Source of the DNA: Akkermansiaceae bacterium
Lineage (GTDB): Bacteria > Verrucomicrobiota > Verrucomicrobiia > Verrucomicrobiales > Akkermansiaceae
DNA: 61,735 nt
NCBI GenBank assembly: GCA_015061985.1
Contig: SUVN01000014.1
Coordinates: 1 to 61,735, forward strand
Direction of reading: 5' to 3'
Within the stretch, counting starts at the first letter, position 1; every line of letters starts with the position of its first letter. The notes beneath the pieces were generated by a model. The model had not been told where the DNA came from. It worked only from the letters and a program-made list of their open reading frames with translations, and did no database searches. This document shows, in pieces, positions 34,836 through 44,634 of the stretch. Both the position numbers and the translations under genes were made by a program.

Positions 34836-35657
34836 TTATTTCCCCGCCGCCGCGGACGGCAAATCACCCGAAAAACGGCCGTTTTCCAGCGATTTAAGTA
34901 CCAGCGGAATGAATTCCGGCAAAAAAAAGACCGAGTTATGGTCTGCCGGCAACACATGCTCCTGCGGCGGGGCAGGATAGGCCCTCAGGAGAGCCGCCGT
35001 GTGCGGAGCTGTCACCAGAGCATCCGCCTCTGCCCGCAACACCGTGACAGGGCAGGTAATACGCGGAGCAAAATCTGTTGAAACAAAGGTATTCGGCAAC
35101 AAAAGCCGCGGCAACAGGGGCACAAAGTCGCAGGCAACCTCCGTGATACTGTCGAAAGGGCAAATCAGGGTCAGCGTGGCAGGCGATTCTGCGGCTGCCA
35201 CCTGATTCGCCACCCCGGAACCGATGCTGTACCCAACGATATGCAGGGGCGTGGACTGCCCCCCGATGCGGCGGCGAGCCTCTGCAATGCAGTGCCGGGC
35301 ATCTGCCACCAGACGGGATTCGGAGGGCACGCCCTCGCTATCGCCATATCCCCGATAATTGAGCATCAGGTATGAACGACTCGCATCCGCCAATGCAAGA
35401 GCCAACACTCCACCCACATTCATGTTATTGCCGGTATAGACCGCGACCAGCGGGCTGCCTTGTCCCCGATTAAAAAACCAACCGCGCAACGGTGTGCCGT
35501 CTGCCGCCAAAAACTCAGTCCGATACGCCTCTTGACCGTAGATGGCATCCGGACGGCCGACAAAAAATCCGGGAAAGATACTCAGCCGCACCAGATACAC
35601 CGCCGGAATCAGCAGCAGCAAGAGCAGCACTATTTTCAGGAGTCGGGACTTTTTCAT
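34836..35657 (-). CDS. Membrane-anchored alpha/beta hydrolase (YfhR/BAAT-like)
   Basis: A 273-residue protein with an N-terminal hydrophobic anchor (IVLLLLLLIPAVYLV) and an alpha/beta-hydrolase domain. N-Y-R-G-Y-G-D-S-E-G, the nucleophile elbow G-Y-S-I-G-S-G, a late acidic residue in L-R-A-E-A-D-A-L-V, and the histidine in P-A-D-H-N-S-V form the expected catalytic set of this family. Substrate unknown. ATG 35657 (MKKSRLLK) is preferred over ATG 35708 because the promoter TTGACA-17-CAGAAT lies between them. It runs opposite to the operon at 35797. Confidence 0.85.
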   Translation of the reverse strand: MKKSRLLKIVLLLLLLIPAVYLVRLSIFPGFFVGRPDAIYGQEAYRTEFLAADGTPLRGWFFNRGQGSPLVAVYTGNNMNVGGVLALALADASRSYLMLNYRGYGDSEGVPSESRLVADARHCIAEARRRIGGQSTPLHIVGYSIGSGVANQVAAAESPATLTLICPFDSITEVACDFVPLLPRLLLPNTFVSTDFAPRITCPVTVLRAEADALVTAPHTAALLRAYPAPPQEHVLPADHNSVFFLPEFIPLVLKSLENGRFSGDLPSAAAGK

Positions 35658-35756
35658 ACGTGTCTTCTGCGGGATTCTGGCATGCAAATGCTTACCTGTC
35701 AAGCGCAAATCAATGGCTTAACGCGCGCGTAAATTCGTGCGTGCAGGAATTCGCGC

Positions 35757-35785
35757 TTGAACCCGGAGCCGATAACTGCTAAACT
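35757..35785 (+). promoter_or_regulatory. Promoter of the U32-like pair-metK operon
   Basis: TTGAAC (35757-35762), 17 bp, TAAACT (35780-35785), 11 nt before ATG 35797. No promoter is evident before the two following genes. Confidence 0.6.
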
Positions 35786-35796
35786 ACGGCGGCTGT

Positions 35797-36765
35797 ATGC
35801 AACAACTCAATCCATATCTGAACCCGCTCTGGCCCGATGCCGAATGGGATGTCTCCGGCGCGTTCGTCAATGACCGCGAGCTGGTGGCTTTCTTCGACTT
35901 CTGCCAACAGGTTCTGGGATTCGAGCCTTTTCACATCGTCCACGGTGCCCCGCTCTGCGAATGGAACAGTGGGCGCGTGCTTACCCAGCTCATCCGCACC
36001 GCAGAGGAAATCCGCACCGCCGGACTAGAATACGAAAAGCGCAACATCGCCGTCTACACCACTTTCACCAACCTCTATCTGGAGGAGAAACACATGAAGG
36101 ACAGGCTCTGCAATGCCATGTGTGTCTTCCTGAGTCGGCACAACCCCACCGGGCGCAATGCCATCATTGCTGCCTCCGACGTGTTGCGGCAGCATATCCG
36201 ACAGGAATACCCCACCCTGAAGCTGGTTTCCTCTATCCTGAAAATCACCAATGGCGGAGGAAAGGGAAAAATTGATGTCTACAAAAAGCTGGCAGAGGAG
36301 TACGACGAGGTTATGGTGCATCCGGACGATGTACTGAACTACGACTTACTGGAGCAGATAGAGGACAAGGAGCGCCACATCCTGCTGGTGAACGAGTACT
36401 GCATCCGCAACTGCCCGCTGCGACCGCTCCATTACAAAACGCTTTCGGAAAGCGCTTTCAACTTCCTGAGCTACGACAGCTCTGAGTTTGAAAAACGGCA
36501 ATCCACCAATGGCTGTCAGGATTTGATGACCCTGCTGACCGACCCGAAGCGCAGCGTCCTGTGCCTGAACACACCGGAGATTCAACGCCTGCGCGAGATG
36601 GGCTTCCGGCACTTCAAGCTGCAGGGTCGCGGCCATAACAACGCCTCCTCCATCCTCTTCGACCTGCTGCGGCTGGCGCTCAGAAATGACGCAGCGGATG
36701 AAAACGCCATGCACTTCGCCGGCCAGATGTTCTGGGAATCGCTCACCCCCACCCCACAGGCATGA
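35797..36765 (+). CDS. U32-like four-cysteine protein, subunit A
   Basis: A 322-residue cytoplasmic protein that I read as a divergent U32-type TIM barrel. Support: N-E-Y-C-I-R-N-C-P-L-R-P-L-H (residues 199-212) resembles the cysteine/arginine motif of U32 proteins, and L-R-E-M-G-F-R-H-F-K-L-Q-G-R-G (265-279) resembles their GxxxFKxEGR element. Four cysteines, 54, 202, 206 and 240, have exact counterparts in the next gene product, and could bind an iron-sulfur cluster as in UbiU/UbiV. It overlaps the next gene by ATGA. Reaction and substrate are unknown; peptidase activity is unlikely. Confidence 0.7.
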   Translation: MQQLNPYLNPLWPDAEWDVSGAFVNDRELVAFFDFCQQVLGFEPFHIVHGAPLCEWNSGRVLTQLIRTAEEIRTAGLEYEKRNIAVYTTFTNLYLEEKHMKDRLCNAMCVFLSRHNPTGRNAIIAASDVLRQHIRQEYPTLKLVSSILKITNGGGKGKIDVYKKLAEEYDEVMVHPDDVLNYDLLEQIEDKERHILLVNEYCIRNCPLRPLHYKTLSESAFNFLSYDSSEFEKRQSTNGCQDLMTLLTDPKRSVLCLNTPEIQRLREMGFRHFKLQGRGHNNASSILFDLLRLALRNDAADENAMHFAGQMFWESLTPTPQA

Positions 36766-37793
36766 ATACGGAATCCACAGCGGCAACAGACCTCAACAGC
36801 CTGCGCGGCGATTACCTGACGCAAGCCACCTGGACCGTGGGCGGGGCGTTCCGTTTCGACCGCTCCCTGCAAGTTATCCTGAACACGCTGCTGCAAGTCG
36901 GCAAACTCTTTCCCATCACCCACGTGGCGGGAGTCATGCCCTGCAGCTGGTCACTGGATTGGACAGCCCAGCGCCGCCCACTACCGCTGACAGACTACAC
37001 CAACGCGCTGGAAACGTATGCCCGGATGGGGCTCGGCGTAGTGCTGGTGTTTGACAATCCTTTCCTGCCGGACGAGCTGCTGGAAGATGCCTACATCACT
37101 CTGCTGGTGCAGGAACTGTACAACCGCGACCGCATCCGAAAAAACACCGTCTGTGTAGCCTCAGACAAAATGGCTGACCGCATCCGCAGCATCTGCCCCA
37201 AATTACCCGTGTACTGCCACGACAACCGACTGGCTGCAGAAATGGGCAAACGCACCCCGGCTCTGTACAACAAGCTGGCTAACATCTACGACGGCGTGCG
37301 CCTGCATCCCACGGATGCCACCCGCCCCGCCATCTATGGTGCGCTGGCACAGCCGGGCAAATTTGAGGTCGTGATGAATGACCCCTGCCTGCGCACCTGT
37401 CCTGTGCGGCGTGACCACCTGCGCCTGCTGGCGCAGATGCGGCGCGAGCCCTACAACACAGAATTGATGACGCAGCGCAGCAGCCTCATCTCCCGCACCG
37501 GCTGCCAGACCATCAACAGAGATGCCCTGCAACAGAAAATCAGCGGCAACCTCACCCGCAGTGAGGCTCAGACGCTTCACGATGCCGGGTTCCGGCGCTT
37601 CATCATCCGCGGCAGTCAGTTCCGCAACGAAATGACCCTGCTCTGGGACATCCTGCGCTGCCTGCAGAATGACACTCCGAAAACATCCAACAAAACCGCT
37701 CTCATTGCCACCTCTGCCATGGCGGAGTTCGGCAAAGCAGCCTTCATCCTGCCCAGCGGGCTGAAGCGCTTCTCCTTTTCAAATTACGAATAA
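36762..37793 (+). CDS. U32-like four-cysteine protein, subunit B
   Basis: A 343-residue paralogue of the preceding protein. Cysteines 61, 209, 213 and 248 match 54, 202, 206 and 240 there: the first interval is 148 residues in both, the second 4 in both, the third 34 versus 35. [14 protein letters not shown] is the shared central motif, L-H-P-T-D matches V-H-P-D-D of subunit A, and [12 protein letters not shown] corresponds to the FKLQGRG element. Translational coupling suggests a heterodimer, as UbiU-UbiV form. It ends 14 nt before metK. Function unknown. Confidence 0.7.
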   Translation: MNTESTAATDLNSLRGDYLTQATWTVGGAFRFDRSLQVILNTLLQVGKLFPITHVAGVMPCSWSLDWTAQRRPLPLTDYTNALETYARMGLGVVLVFDNPFLPDELLEDAYITLLVQELYNRDRIRKNTVCVASDKMADRIRSICPKLPVYCHDNRLAAEMGKRTPALYNKLANIYDGVRLHPTDATRPAIYGALAQPGKFEVVMNDPCLRTCPVRRDHLRLLAQMRREPYNTELMTQRSSLISRTGCQTINRDALQQKISGNLTRSEAQTLHDAGFRRFIIRGSQFRNEMTLLWDILRCLQNDTPKTSNKTALIATSAMAEFGKAAFILPSGLKRFSFSNYE

Positions 37794-37807
37794 AACCGCA
37801 TCATATT

Positions 37808-38986
37808 ATGAAACACCTGCACATATTCACCTCCGAATCCGTGGGCGAAGGCCATCCCGACAAAGTGGCTGACCTTATCTCGGACTCCATCGTAGATGCC
37901 TGCCTGGCTCAGGATCCGGCCAGCCGCGTAGCCTGCGAAACACTGGTGAAAGACAACCATGTGGTACTGGCCGGCGAAATCACCACCAAAGCCGTGCTGG
38001 ATTATGAGAAGATTGTCCGCGACACGGTGAACGAAATCGGCTATCGCACCGCAGCGGATGACGACATCTTCAACGCCGAAACCCTGCATGTGGTCAACTA
38101 CCTCTCCACCCAGAGCCCGGATATCGCTCAGGGTGTGGATGCCCGCGCCGCCGAAGGCAAGGACGGCAGCGAGCAGGGCGCCGGTGACCAGGGTATCATG
38201 TTCGGCTATGCCTCCAACGAGACCCCGGAGCTGATGCCCGCCCCCATCATGTTCTCCCACCGCATCATGCGCGAACTGGCTCGCCGCCGCCACGCAGGCG
38301 AGGTGGCCTGGCTGCGCCCGGACAGCAAGAGTCAGGTGGCTGTGGAATACGGCGCAGACGGCAAGCCTGCCCGCATTCTCAACGTGGTGCTCAGCACCCA
38401 GCACACGGAGGACGTGGATATCGAAACTATCCGCACCTACTGCCGACAGCTGATTGTGGACGTGCTGCCCGCCGAGCTGATTACCCCGGAAACGGAATAC
38501 TTCATCAACCCCACCGGCCGCTTTGTGGTGGGTGGCCCGCACGGCGACTCCGGCCTCACCGGGCGCAAAATCATTGTGGATACCTACGGCGGCATGGGTC
38601 GCCACGGCGGCGGCGCGTTCTCCGGCAAGGATTGCAGCAAGGTAGACCGCTCCGGTGCCTACATGTGCCGCTGGGTGGCCAAGCATGTGGTGGCCGCCGG
38701 TCTGGCCGACCGCTGCGAGCTGCAGGTGGCCTACGCCATCGGCAAGGCAAGCCCGGTCTCCATCATGATTGATGTGGAGACGTACGGCACCGCCACGGTG
38801 GCAGATGAGGTCATCATCGAACGCATCAACAAGGCATTCTCCTTCAAACCGGCCGATATGGAAAGCGTGCTGGGTCTGCGTCGCCCCATCTTCCGCGCCT
38901 CCACCAACTACGGCCACTTTGCCAAGGATGAACTGCCCTGGGAGCAGCTCGACCCCGCTCGCCTGAGCATCCTCAAGGGAGAATAA
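37808..38986 (+). CDS. metK: S-adenosylmethionine synthase
   Basis: A 392-residue enzyme making SAM from methionine and ATP. Diagnostic segments: [14 protein letters not shown] (ATP site), [21 protein letters not shown], and [15 protein letters not shown] (phosphate loop). Third gene of the operon behind the U32-like pair, 14 nt after it, and ended by a strong terminator. The linkage to two probable Fe-S proteins is unusual. Confidence 0.97.
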   Translation: MKHLHIFTSESVGEGHPDKVADLISDSIVDACLAQDPASRVACETLVKDNHVVLAGEITTKAVLDYEKIVRDTVNEIGYRTAADDDIFNAETLHVVNYLSTQSPDIAQGVDARAAEGKDGSEQGAGDQGIMFGYASNETPELMPAPIMFSHRIMRELARRRHAGEVAWLRPDSKSQVAVEYGADGKPARILNVVLSTQHTEDVDIETIRTYCRQLIVDVLPAELITPETEYFINPTGRFVVGGPHGDSGLTGRKIIVDTYGGMGRHGGGAFSGKDCSKVDRSGAYMCRWVAKHVVAAGLADRCELQVAYAIGKASPVSIMIDVETYGTATVADEVIIERINKAFSFKPADMESVLGLRRPIFRASTNYGHFAKDELPWEQLDPARLSILKGE

Positions 38987-39012
38987 CTCTGCATTCCCTC
39001 TTCCCCTCACCG

Positions 39013-39043
39013 AAAGAGCCGCTGGAACAGCGGCTCTTTTTTG
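39013..39043 (+). terminator. Rho-independent terminator after metK
   Basis: AAAGAGCCGCTG/CAGCGGCTCTTT with a 3-nt loop, followed by a T-rich tail. The converging gene ends at 39046, so the hairpin probably serves both. Confidence 0.85.
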
Positions 39044-39045
39044 TT

Positions 39046-39930
39046 TCAAAGCGTGCGAAGATACTTCAGATACGCATCCAGCGCCTCGGCCGCACCAGGC
39101 ATGGGCGGGGGCGGAGGTTTCGGCAACTCCGGCAGTGCAGCCATTTCCTCCGGAAAGCGAAGAACGGCGCGGGGCGCTTTCCCTCCCTCCATCAGCTTAC
39201 GCACAGCATCACGCTGTCCCACATATATTTTTCCCCCACGCTCAGCCATCATCGCTTCATCATCAGAATTGTAAAACAAGACCTGGCATTTCAGATTACG
39301 CGACAGGCGCTCACGTGTGCCTCGGGATGCATCCTCTCCATATCCCAGAATATCAGCAATACGCTGGGCATCCCGCCGTCCGGCAATCTTTCCCACCACC
39401 TCCAGCGCATCCAGACGTGCCACCGCCGGATAAAACAACACCCCGGGACCGCCGCCGGAAGAAAAGCTCAGCACCAGACGCCCCCTGTCATTCAGGGACA
39501 CATGCTTGAATTCATCGGTTTTTATCAATGAGACAAGCGTCTGCACTCCGGAACCACCCAGACAATCAGCCTCTTCCATTTGTTGAGCAAGCTCTTCGGG
39601 AAGAATCAGTTTTCCCTCTCCGACAGACAGAGGCGTAAGCGTATCTTCCCGCCCGGCAAACAGTAATGCAGACAAGCGCTCTGACACACGCTTCACCCGG
39701 ACAGCATACTCCGCTTTATCCGGCAGCACCAGCAGCGCACAACTATCACCCGTCTGCATGACCATCACACGGCAATTCTCCGTACGGAAAGCAAGATGCC
39801 CGCCCATCATCCGGGCGGGCTTCACCTGTGTGGCCAATTCAGCAGGTGTCAGGGCATCAGCCGCCATGGCTCCGCCTGCTATCAGCGAAGCCATGAAGCC
39901 AGCCATACACCTGAGCAACCAACGCCTCAT
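39046..39930 (-). CDS. Exported protein of unknown function
   Basis: A 294-residue protein with a signal peptide (MRRWLLRCMAGFMASLIAGGAMA-ADA). The body is about 250 residues without recognised motifs, followed by a proline-rich stretch (PKPPPPPMPG) and a short helix. It starts by ATGA overlap with the upstream kinase gene and is probably cotranscribed. Confidence 0.75.
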   Translation of the reverse strand: MRRWLLRCMAGFMASLIAGGAMAADALTPAELATQVKPARMMGGHLAFRTENCRVMVMQTGDSCALLVLPDKAEYAVRVKRVSERLSALLFAGREDTLTPLSVGEGKLILPEELAQQMEEADCLGGSGVQTLVSLIKTDEFKHVSLNDRGRLVLSFSSGGGPGVLFYPAVARLDALEVVGKIAGRRDAQRIADILGYGEDASRGTRERLSRNLKCQVLFYNSDDEAMMAERGGKIYVGQRDAVRKLMEGGKAPRAVLRFPEEMAALPELPKPPPPPMPGAAEALDAYLKYLRTL

Positions 39931-41096
39931 CGAGGTTTCTTGAACTGGGTGGCGTACGATTTCATCAAACGCCGGATGTAGCGCTGCATGCGCGGCAGCT
40001 TCTCATCAATGCTCTGTGCCAGCTTCAACTGGTTGCGGGCGCGCACGAGGTTGTGCTCCGGGTATTCCGTGCGGAAATACAAGTCCCCGTCCAGATAATC
40101 CGTCAGGAATCGCATACCGATTTCTGTGGTAATCAACCACCCGGCAAAGGCCAGGTTATCAATCTCACTCTGCGTCAGGAACTCGTTGGTCGCGTCCAGA
40201 TACCCCTCTACCAGCGACTCAAAGAAAGGCATTTCCAGTTTCACCTTGCTGAGGTCTTTCTCATCCTCCTCTGCCTCACAGGTGGCGGTGCGTACCATAT
40301 CCCCGAAGTCGTAGAGGGAGAGCCCCGGCATGACGGTGTCCAAATCAATGACGCACACGGCCTGGTCAGATTCCTCATCCAACATCACATTATTGATTTT
40401 GGTATCATTGTGCGTGATGCGGGTGGGGATTTCGCCCCGAGCCTGCATATCTGTCAGCTTGCTGTATCGATCTGCCCAACCGGCCAACAGCTCCAGCTCA
40501 GCCTGACAATCAGCAGCGCGGCCTTTCACATCTGCCGCCACGCTTTCCAGAAGCTTCTGATAGCGCTTGGCCGTGTTGTGGAAATCCGGGATGGATTCCT
40601 TGATATCCTCCGGGTTCATATCGCTGACCAGCTCCTGAAACGAGCCGAACGCGTAGCCTGCCTGATAAGCCTGGCGGGTGTTTTCCACCACATCGTAGGT
40701 GTGAGTTCCCTCGATGTTGTTGTAGCAACGCCACATGCCGCCTTCCTCCGGCAGCACGATGTAATTACGCCCGCCGCGCGCCGGATACAGCGTCAGAATC
40801 TGCCCGGCATTGCAGCGTCCGCGCCGCCGCATCAGCTTCCATGTGATGTGGCGCGTGACCTTTTCCACATTGCGCATCACCTGCGCCGGATCCTTGAACA
40901 CATAATCATTGATACGCTGCAGGATATAGCGTTCTTCCAGACCGTCCTCAGAACGATAGCAGGCTCGGTAGGTGGTGTTGATATGACCGTTGCACAGCTC
41001 TTCACCGTACAGGAAATCCCCGCTGATGGCAAACTGATTGCCGATATGAGCAATGCGCTCGGCTATCGGCCCCTCTGTGTGTTTTCTGTGAGGCAT
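39927..41096 (-). CDS. Phosphotransferase-family N-acetylhexosamine 1-kinase (NahK-like)
   Basis: A 389-residue kinase of the aminoglycoside-phosphotransferase fold. The catalytic loop I-T-H-N-D-T-K-I-N-N-V-M-L (Brenner-type, HxDxxxxN) and the metal-binding V-I-D-L-D-T-V are present, with L-Q-R-I-N-D-Y-V-F-K-D-P near residue 60, as in N-acetylhexosamine 1-kinases. Those make GlcNAc-1-P or GalNAc-1-P from free sugar in host-glycan users. That substrate fits a mucin degrader, but other sugars or choline cannot be excluded. Confidence 0.82.
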   Translation of the reverse strand: MPHRKHTEGPIAERIAHIGNQFAISGDFLYGEELCNGHINTTYRACYRSEDGLEERYILQRINDYVFKDPAQVMRNVEKVTRHITWKLMRRRGRCNAGQILTLYPARGGRNYIVLPEEGGMWRCYNNIEGTHTYDVVENTRQAYQAGYAFGSFQELVSDMNPEDIKESIPDFHNTAKRYQKLLESVAADVKGRAADCQAELELLAGWADRYSKLTDMQARGEIPTRITHNDTKINNVMLDEESDQAVCVIDLDTVMPGLSLYDFGDMVRTATCEAEEDEKDLSKVKLEMPFFESLVEGYLDATNEFLTQSEIDNLAFAGWLITTEIGMRFLTDYLDGDLYFRTEYPEHNLVRARNQLKLAQSIDEKLPRMQRYIRRLMKSYATQFKKPR

Positions 41097-41121
41097 AATC
41101 GGAGAGAGTCAGGGATGAATC

Positions 41122-41913
41122 TTACTTATCTTCCACCAGCTGAATGGACAGCAACTTGGGAGTATTACGGGCGGCATCCTTCACCACCATGTTAATCTGA
41201 GCCTGACGGCCGGAAATAGAGAACATGGAGGCCTTGAGTCGCTTGAACTCCTTCGCCTCCTTGTCCTTATACATCAGCGCGAAAGCAACGCTCTTGCCGG
41301 TCTCATCGCTCACGTAGGACCAGGTATTGTTGTCAGAAATGCCCTCATCACGACGGAAAACACCAATCGTCTTTTCCGAGGGGTCAGAGAAATCACCCTT
41401 TTCTGAGGTAATCATCTTGAGCGGATAGGAAGAGAAGTTGATGATATGCATCCCCTTCTTCGGGAAATCGCTCTCTTTCAGGAAATAGGTCTGCGTCTGG
41501 GAGACCTCCTTACCCGGTACAACAATGCAGAGCATCTTTCCACCCCCACCCGGCACAGAAATGGAAAGTATCGGCTCCGGCATTTTCTTCTTGCCGCCTT
41601 TTTCCTTATCCTTTCCGGCGGCCGCTGCTTCCGTCGGGTCTTCATCCCAGAACTCCACCTTGCCACCCTCCGGGCGAATACGGTGACTGGGAACACGCCC
41701 ACTGATACTCACCGCTTTGAATTCCTTTCCGGATTTATAATACAGCGGCGAGGGAAGCTGAGCATTGGTGGGGGAGCAAATGACAAAGCGCACACCGGAT
41801 TTCGGCACGGCAGCCTCCTTGGCAACATCCGCAGAACCTGCCCGACTCTGGGCATGCAAGGGAGCAGCTGCCAGCATGGCAGCACAACAGGCAACAAAAG
41901 TAGCGATTTTCAT
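41122..41913 (-). CDS. Exported protein of unknown function
   Basis: A 263-residue protein with signal peptide MKIATFVACCAAMLAAAPLHA-QS. A beta-rich domain is interrupted by a lysine-rich linker (GKDKEKGGKKK) near residue 105. No family recognised. ATG 41913 is preferred to the upstream ATG 41943 because only it starts with a normal signal peptide. It lies upstream of the kinase gene by 25 nt on the same strand and may lead that operon. Confidence 0.75.
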   Translation of the reverse strand: MKIATFVACCAAMLAAAPLHAQSRAGSADVAKEAAVPKSGVRFVICSPTNAQLPSPLYYKSGKEFKAVSISGRVPSHRIRPEGGKVEFWDEDPTEAAAAGKDKEKGGKKKMPEPILSISVPGGGGKMLCIVVPGKEVSQTQTYFLKESDFPKKGMHIINFSSYPLKMITSEKGDFSDPSEKTIGVFRRDEGISDNNTWSYVSDETGKSVAFALMYKDKEAKEFKRLKASMFSISGRQAQINMVVKDAARNTPKLLSIQLVEDK

Positions 41914-42074
41914 GACTTCTATCTTACCCGATGATATTAGCAATCATCCCTACTGAAATCAAGCAGAAAAACGCAGTCAGCCCCGGCATGCCACAATCAG
42001 ATAAAAATGACGGCATTTTGAACTCGCCAAGGCAGACAGCATGTGGTAGTATGGTGGGGTATCATCTCGAAATC

Positions 42075-43994
42075 ATGTTCAGAAAACTTTTCAAATCTGT
42101 ACTTTTCGGCGCATTCTGCTTATGTGGCCTGACATTCGGACAGGAAACATCTACAGAACAGACACCCTCTGCCCCGCCGGCTGCTCAGTCGGCGACTGCG
42201 GAAAATCATGTTGCACCGCTCTCCCTTGAAAAAATTCAGCAGGATGTCCGGGAAAAAGAACAGATTATCGACTCCCTGAACCTGCCGAAAAAGACGCGTG
42301 ATGCTCTGCTCTGGGCCTCCGGTGCTACCAGTGTGCAGGGCATGAGAGAGTACCTTCAGGCAAAGCACCACGCCTATGACGGCCACAGCGTGCTGGAGCA
42401 CGCCCGACTGAAAGAAGATTTTCGCCCGCCGATGAACCTGTGGCCCTGCCCGGATTGCGGAGAGGTGACCCACAACCTCAACCCGGAAGGCCCCTTCCCC
42501 GCCTGGACGCACCACTACACCAACGGCAACTCTCAGTACAGCCGATTCCCGATTCCGCTGAAGGTGTATGCCCCGGCAGAGAAAGATATGGGGCTCTGGG
42601 ACAAGCTGAAGCACCGCGTGGATGTTGACCCGTTCAATCTGGCAGCCACACTCGTCTTTGTGCTGGCCATCCTGCATACTTTCATCGCCCCGAAGTTTCA
42701 ACAGCTGGCTCACCACCTGGAACAGGAACACCGTCAGAAGCTCAAAGAAGAAAAATTCCGCATTCTGCACCCGGAACAGCGTATGCCCGTCTCCTTTGCC
42801 TCCACGCTCTGCCACTTCCTGGGTGAAGTGGAGGTGGTGTTCGGTCTGTGGATTATTCCGTTTGCGCTCATTTGCAATCACTACTACTCCATGGAGGACT
42901 TCCTGCTCTACATTGACCGCGACACGAGCTTTACTGAGCCTCTGTTCGTGGCTGTTATCATGGTGATTGCCTCCTCCCGCCCGATTTACCGACTGGCAGA
43001 GAACACGCTGAAGTTCGGTGCCTCCATCGGCAAGGGAACGCCGGCTGCCTGGTGGCTCTCCGTACTGTGCATTGCCCCGCTGCTGGGGTCATTCATCACC
43101 GAACCCGCCGCCATGACGCTGGCCGCCATCCTGCTCTCCAAGAAATTCTACCAGCTCAAGCCGAGCATGAGCCTGCGCTATGCCACCATCGCCCTGCTTT
43201 TCGTCAACGTATCCGTGGGCGGTACACTCACTCACTTTGCCGCCCCCCCCGTGGTAATGGTTGCCGGCAAATGGAACTGGGACATGGCACACATGTTCAC
43301 CCAGTTCGGTTGGAAGGCCATGCTGGGCATCTTTGTCTCCAACCTCGTCTACTTCATCATCTTCAAGAAAGAGTTCCGGCATCTGGAGGAAGTACAGCGC
43401 ATCAACAGCGCCTTTGACGGCTCCGTTCCCACCACCTGGGAAGACCGCCAGGATGTCATCCCGCCCTGGGTGTACGGCGTGTCCATCTTCTTCCTGGCCT
43501 GGACGGTCTATTTCGCCCACCATCCGGCCATCTTCATCGGCGGCTTCCTCTTCTTCCTGGGCTTCACCATGGCCACACCGCAGTACCAGAACGCTTTCTC
43601 CATCAAAGTACCGCTGCTGGTGGCCTTCTTCCTGGCCGGCCTGCTGATTCTGGGCGGTTGCCAGGGCTGGTGGATGCAGCCGGTGCTGCAGGCACTTGCA
43701 GAGCTGGGGGCTGCCACCACCATGGGGCTGGCCAGCATCCTGACGGCGTTCAACGACAATGCCTCCGTCACCTTCCTGTCCAGCACCGTGCCCAACCTGC
43801 CGGAAGAAATCCGCTATGCCATCGTGGCAGGTGCCGTGACCGGCGGCGGTCTCACCGTCATCGCCAACGCTCCCAACCCGGCGGGTCAGGCCATTCTGGG
43901 TAAATACTTCAAAGGCATCAGCGCCCTGAAGCTCTTCCTGTGGGCCATCGGCCCCACGGTGCTCATCTTCCTCATCTTCAACTTCATCCGCTGA
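42075..43994 (+). CDS. Putative Na+/H+ antiporter with long periplasmic N-terminal region
   Basis: A 639-residue membrane protein. A signal-like segment (LFKSVLFGAFCLCGLTFG) is followed by about 160 soluble residues including W-P-C-P-D-C-G-E (possible metal site), then about ten to twelve membrane helices. The membrane part resembles the putative Na+/H+ antiporters of Chlamydiae and Verrucomicrobia: G-S-F-I-T-E-P-A-A-M-T, G-G-T-L-T-H-F-A-A-P-P-V, and near the end F-N-D-N-A-S-V-T-F and I-A-N-A-P-N-P-A-G, the broken-helix motifs of ion transporters. Ion and direction are inferred. ATG 42075 is chosen over upstream ATGs because the signal starts there. Confidence 0.82.
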   Translation: MFRKLFKSVLFGAFCLCGLTFGQETSTEQTPSAPPAAQSATAENHVAPLSLEKIQQDVREKEQIIDSLNLPKKTRDALLWASGATSVQGMREYLQAKHHAYDGHSVLEHARLKEDFRPPMNLWPCPDCGEVTHNLNPEGPFPAWTHHYTNGNSQYSRFPIPLKVYAPAEKDMGLWDKLKHRVDVDPFNLAATLVFVLAILHTFIAPKFQQLAHHLEQEHRQKLKEEKFRILHPEQRMPVSFASTLCHFLGEVEVVFGLWIIPFALICNHYYSMEDFLLYIDRDTSFTEPLFVAVIMVIASSRPIYRLAENTLKFGASIGKGTPAAWWLSVLCIAPLLGSFITEPAAMTLAAILLSKKFYQLKPSMSLRYATIALLFVNVSVGGTLTHFAAPPVVMVAGKWNWDMAHMFTQFGWKAMLGIFVSNLVYFIIFKKEFRHLEEVQRINSAFDGSVPTTWEDRQDVIPPWVYGVSIFFLAWTVYFAHHPAIFIGGFLFFLGFTMATPQYQNAFSIKVPLLVAFFLAGLLILGGCQGWWMQPVLQALAELGAATTMGLASILTAFNDNASVTFLSSTVPNLPEEIRYAIVAGAVTGGGLTVIANAPNPAGQAILGKYFKGISALKLFLWAIGPTVLIFLIFNFIR

Positions 43995-44005
43995 TAAGAG
44001 CTGCC

Positions 44006-44602
44006 ATGTTTACCGGATTAGTGGAATGCACGGGACGGGTGCTGGAACTGCAACCCGTGGAGACCGGGGCGCGCTGCGCCATCGAAATCCCCTTTGCTGC
44101 CGAGCTCGCCTTGGGTGACTCCGTTGCGGTGAATGGCTGCTGTCTGACGGTGGACAAACTGGCGGAGGGCAATCGGGTGGAGTTCGACCTGCTCACCCAG
44201 ACCATGCGCGTCACCTCGCTCGGGCAACTGAAAGCCGGCTCTCTCTGCAATCTGGAGCGAGCCATGGGCGGCGGCGGGCGCTTCGGCGGTCATTTCGTCA
44301 TGGGGCACGTAGACACCGTTGGTGAGGTTGTCTCCATCACCCCGGTGGGGCAGGACCACATGGTGCGTATTCGCATCCCGAAGGACTACATGCGCTACAC
44401 TATTGACAAAGGCAGCATTGCCATCGACGGCGTATCGCTCACCATTGCCTCCATCCCGGAGGAAGATGTGCTGGAGTTCTGGATAACGCCGCACACCTGG
44501 CAGCGCACCATCATGCACACCTATGCTCCCGGCAACATCACGGACATCGAGGTAGACATGATTGCCAAGTACATTGAGAGGCTGCATGTGCCGCGTGCTT
44601 GA
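44006..44602 (+). CDS. ribE: Riboflavin synthase, alpha subunit type
   Basis: A 198-residue enzyme dismutating two 6,7-dimethyl-8-ribityllumazine to riboflavin. It contains the two tandem lumazine-binding repeats, each starting M-F-T-G-L-V-E or F-G-G-H-F-V-M-G-H-V-D, with V-N-G-C-C-L-T-V and I-D-G-V-S-L-T-I as matching cores. ATG 44006 gives the invariant MFTG start. It follows the antiporter gene by 11 nt and probably shares its transcript. Confidence 0.95.
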   Translation: MFTGLVECTGRVLELQPVETGARCAIEIPFAAELALGDSVAVNGCCLTVDKLAEGNRVEFDLLTQTMRVTSLGQLKAGSLCNLERAMGGGGRFGGHFVMGHVDTVGEVVSITPVGQDHMVRIRIPKDYMRYTIDKGSIAIDGVSLTIASIPEEDVLEFWITPHTWQRTIMHTYAPGNITDIEVDMIAKYIERLHVPRA

Positions 44603-44627
44603 CACAACCGCCGCCGCATGATAATAA
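44599..44627 (+). promoter_or_regulatory. Leaderless promoter overlapping the ribE stop
   Basis: Consensus TTGACA (44599-44604), 17 bp, TAATAA (44622-44627), 7 nt before GTG 44635 and 10 nt before ATG 44638. The -35 box overlaps the stop codon of ribE. Confidence 0.7.
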
Positions 44628-44634
44628 TATCTGC

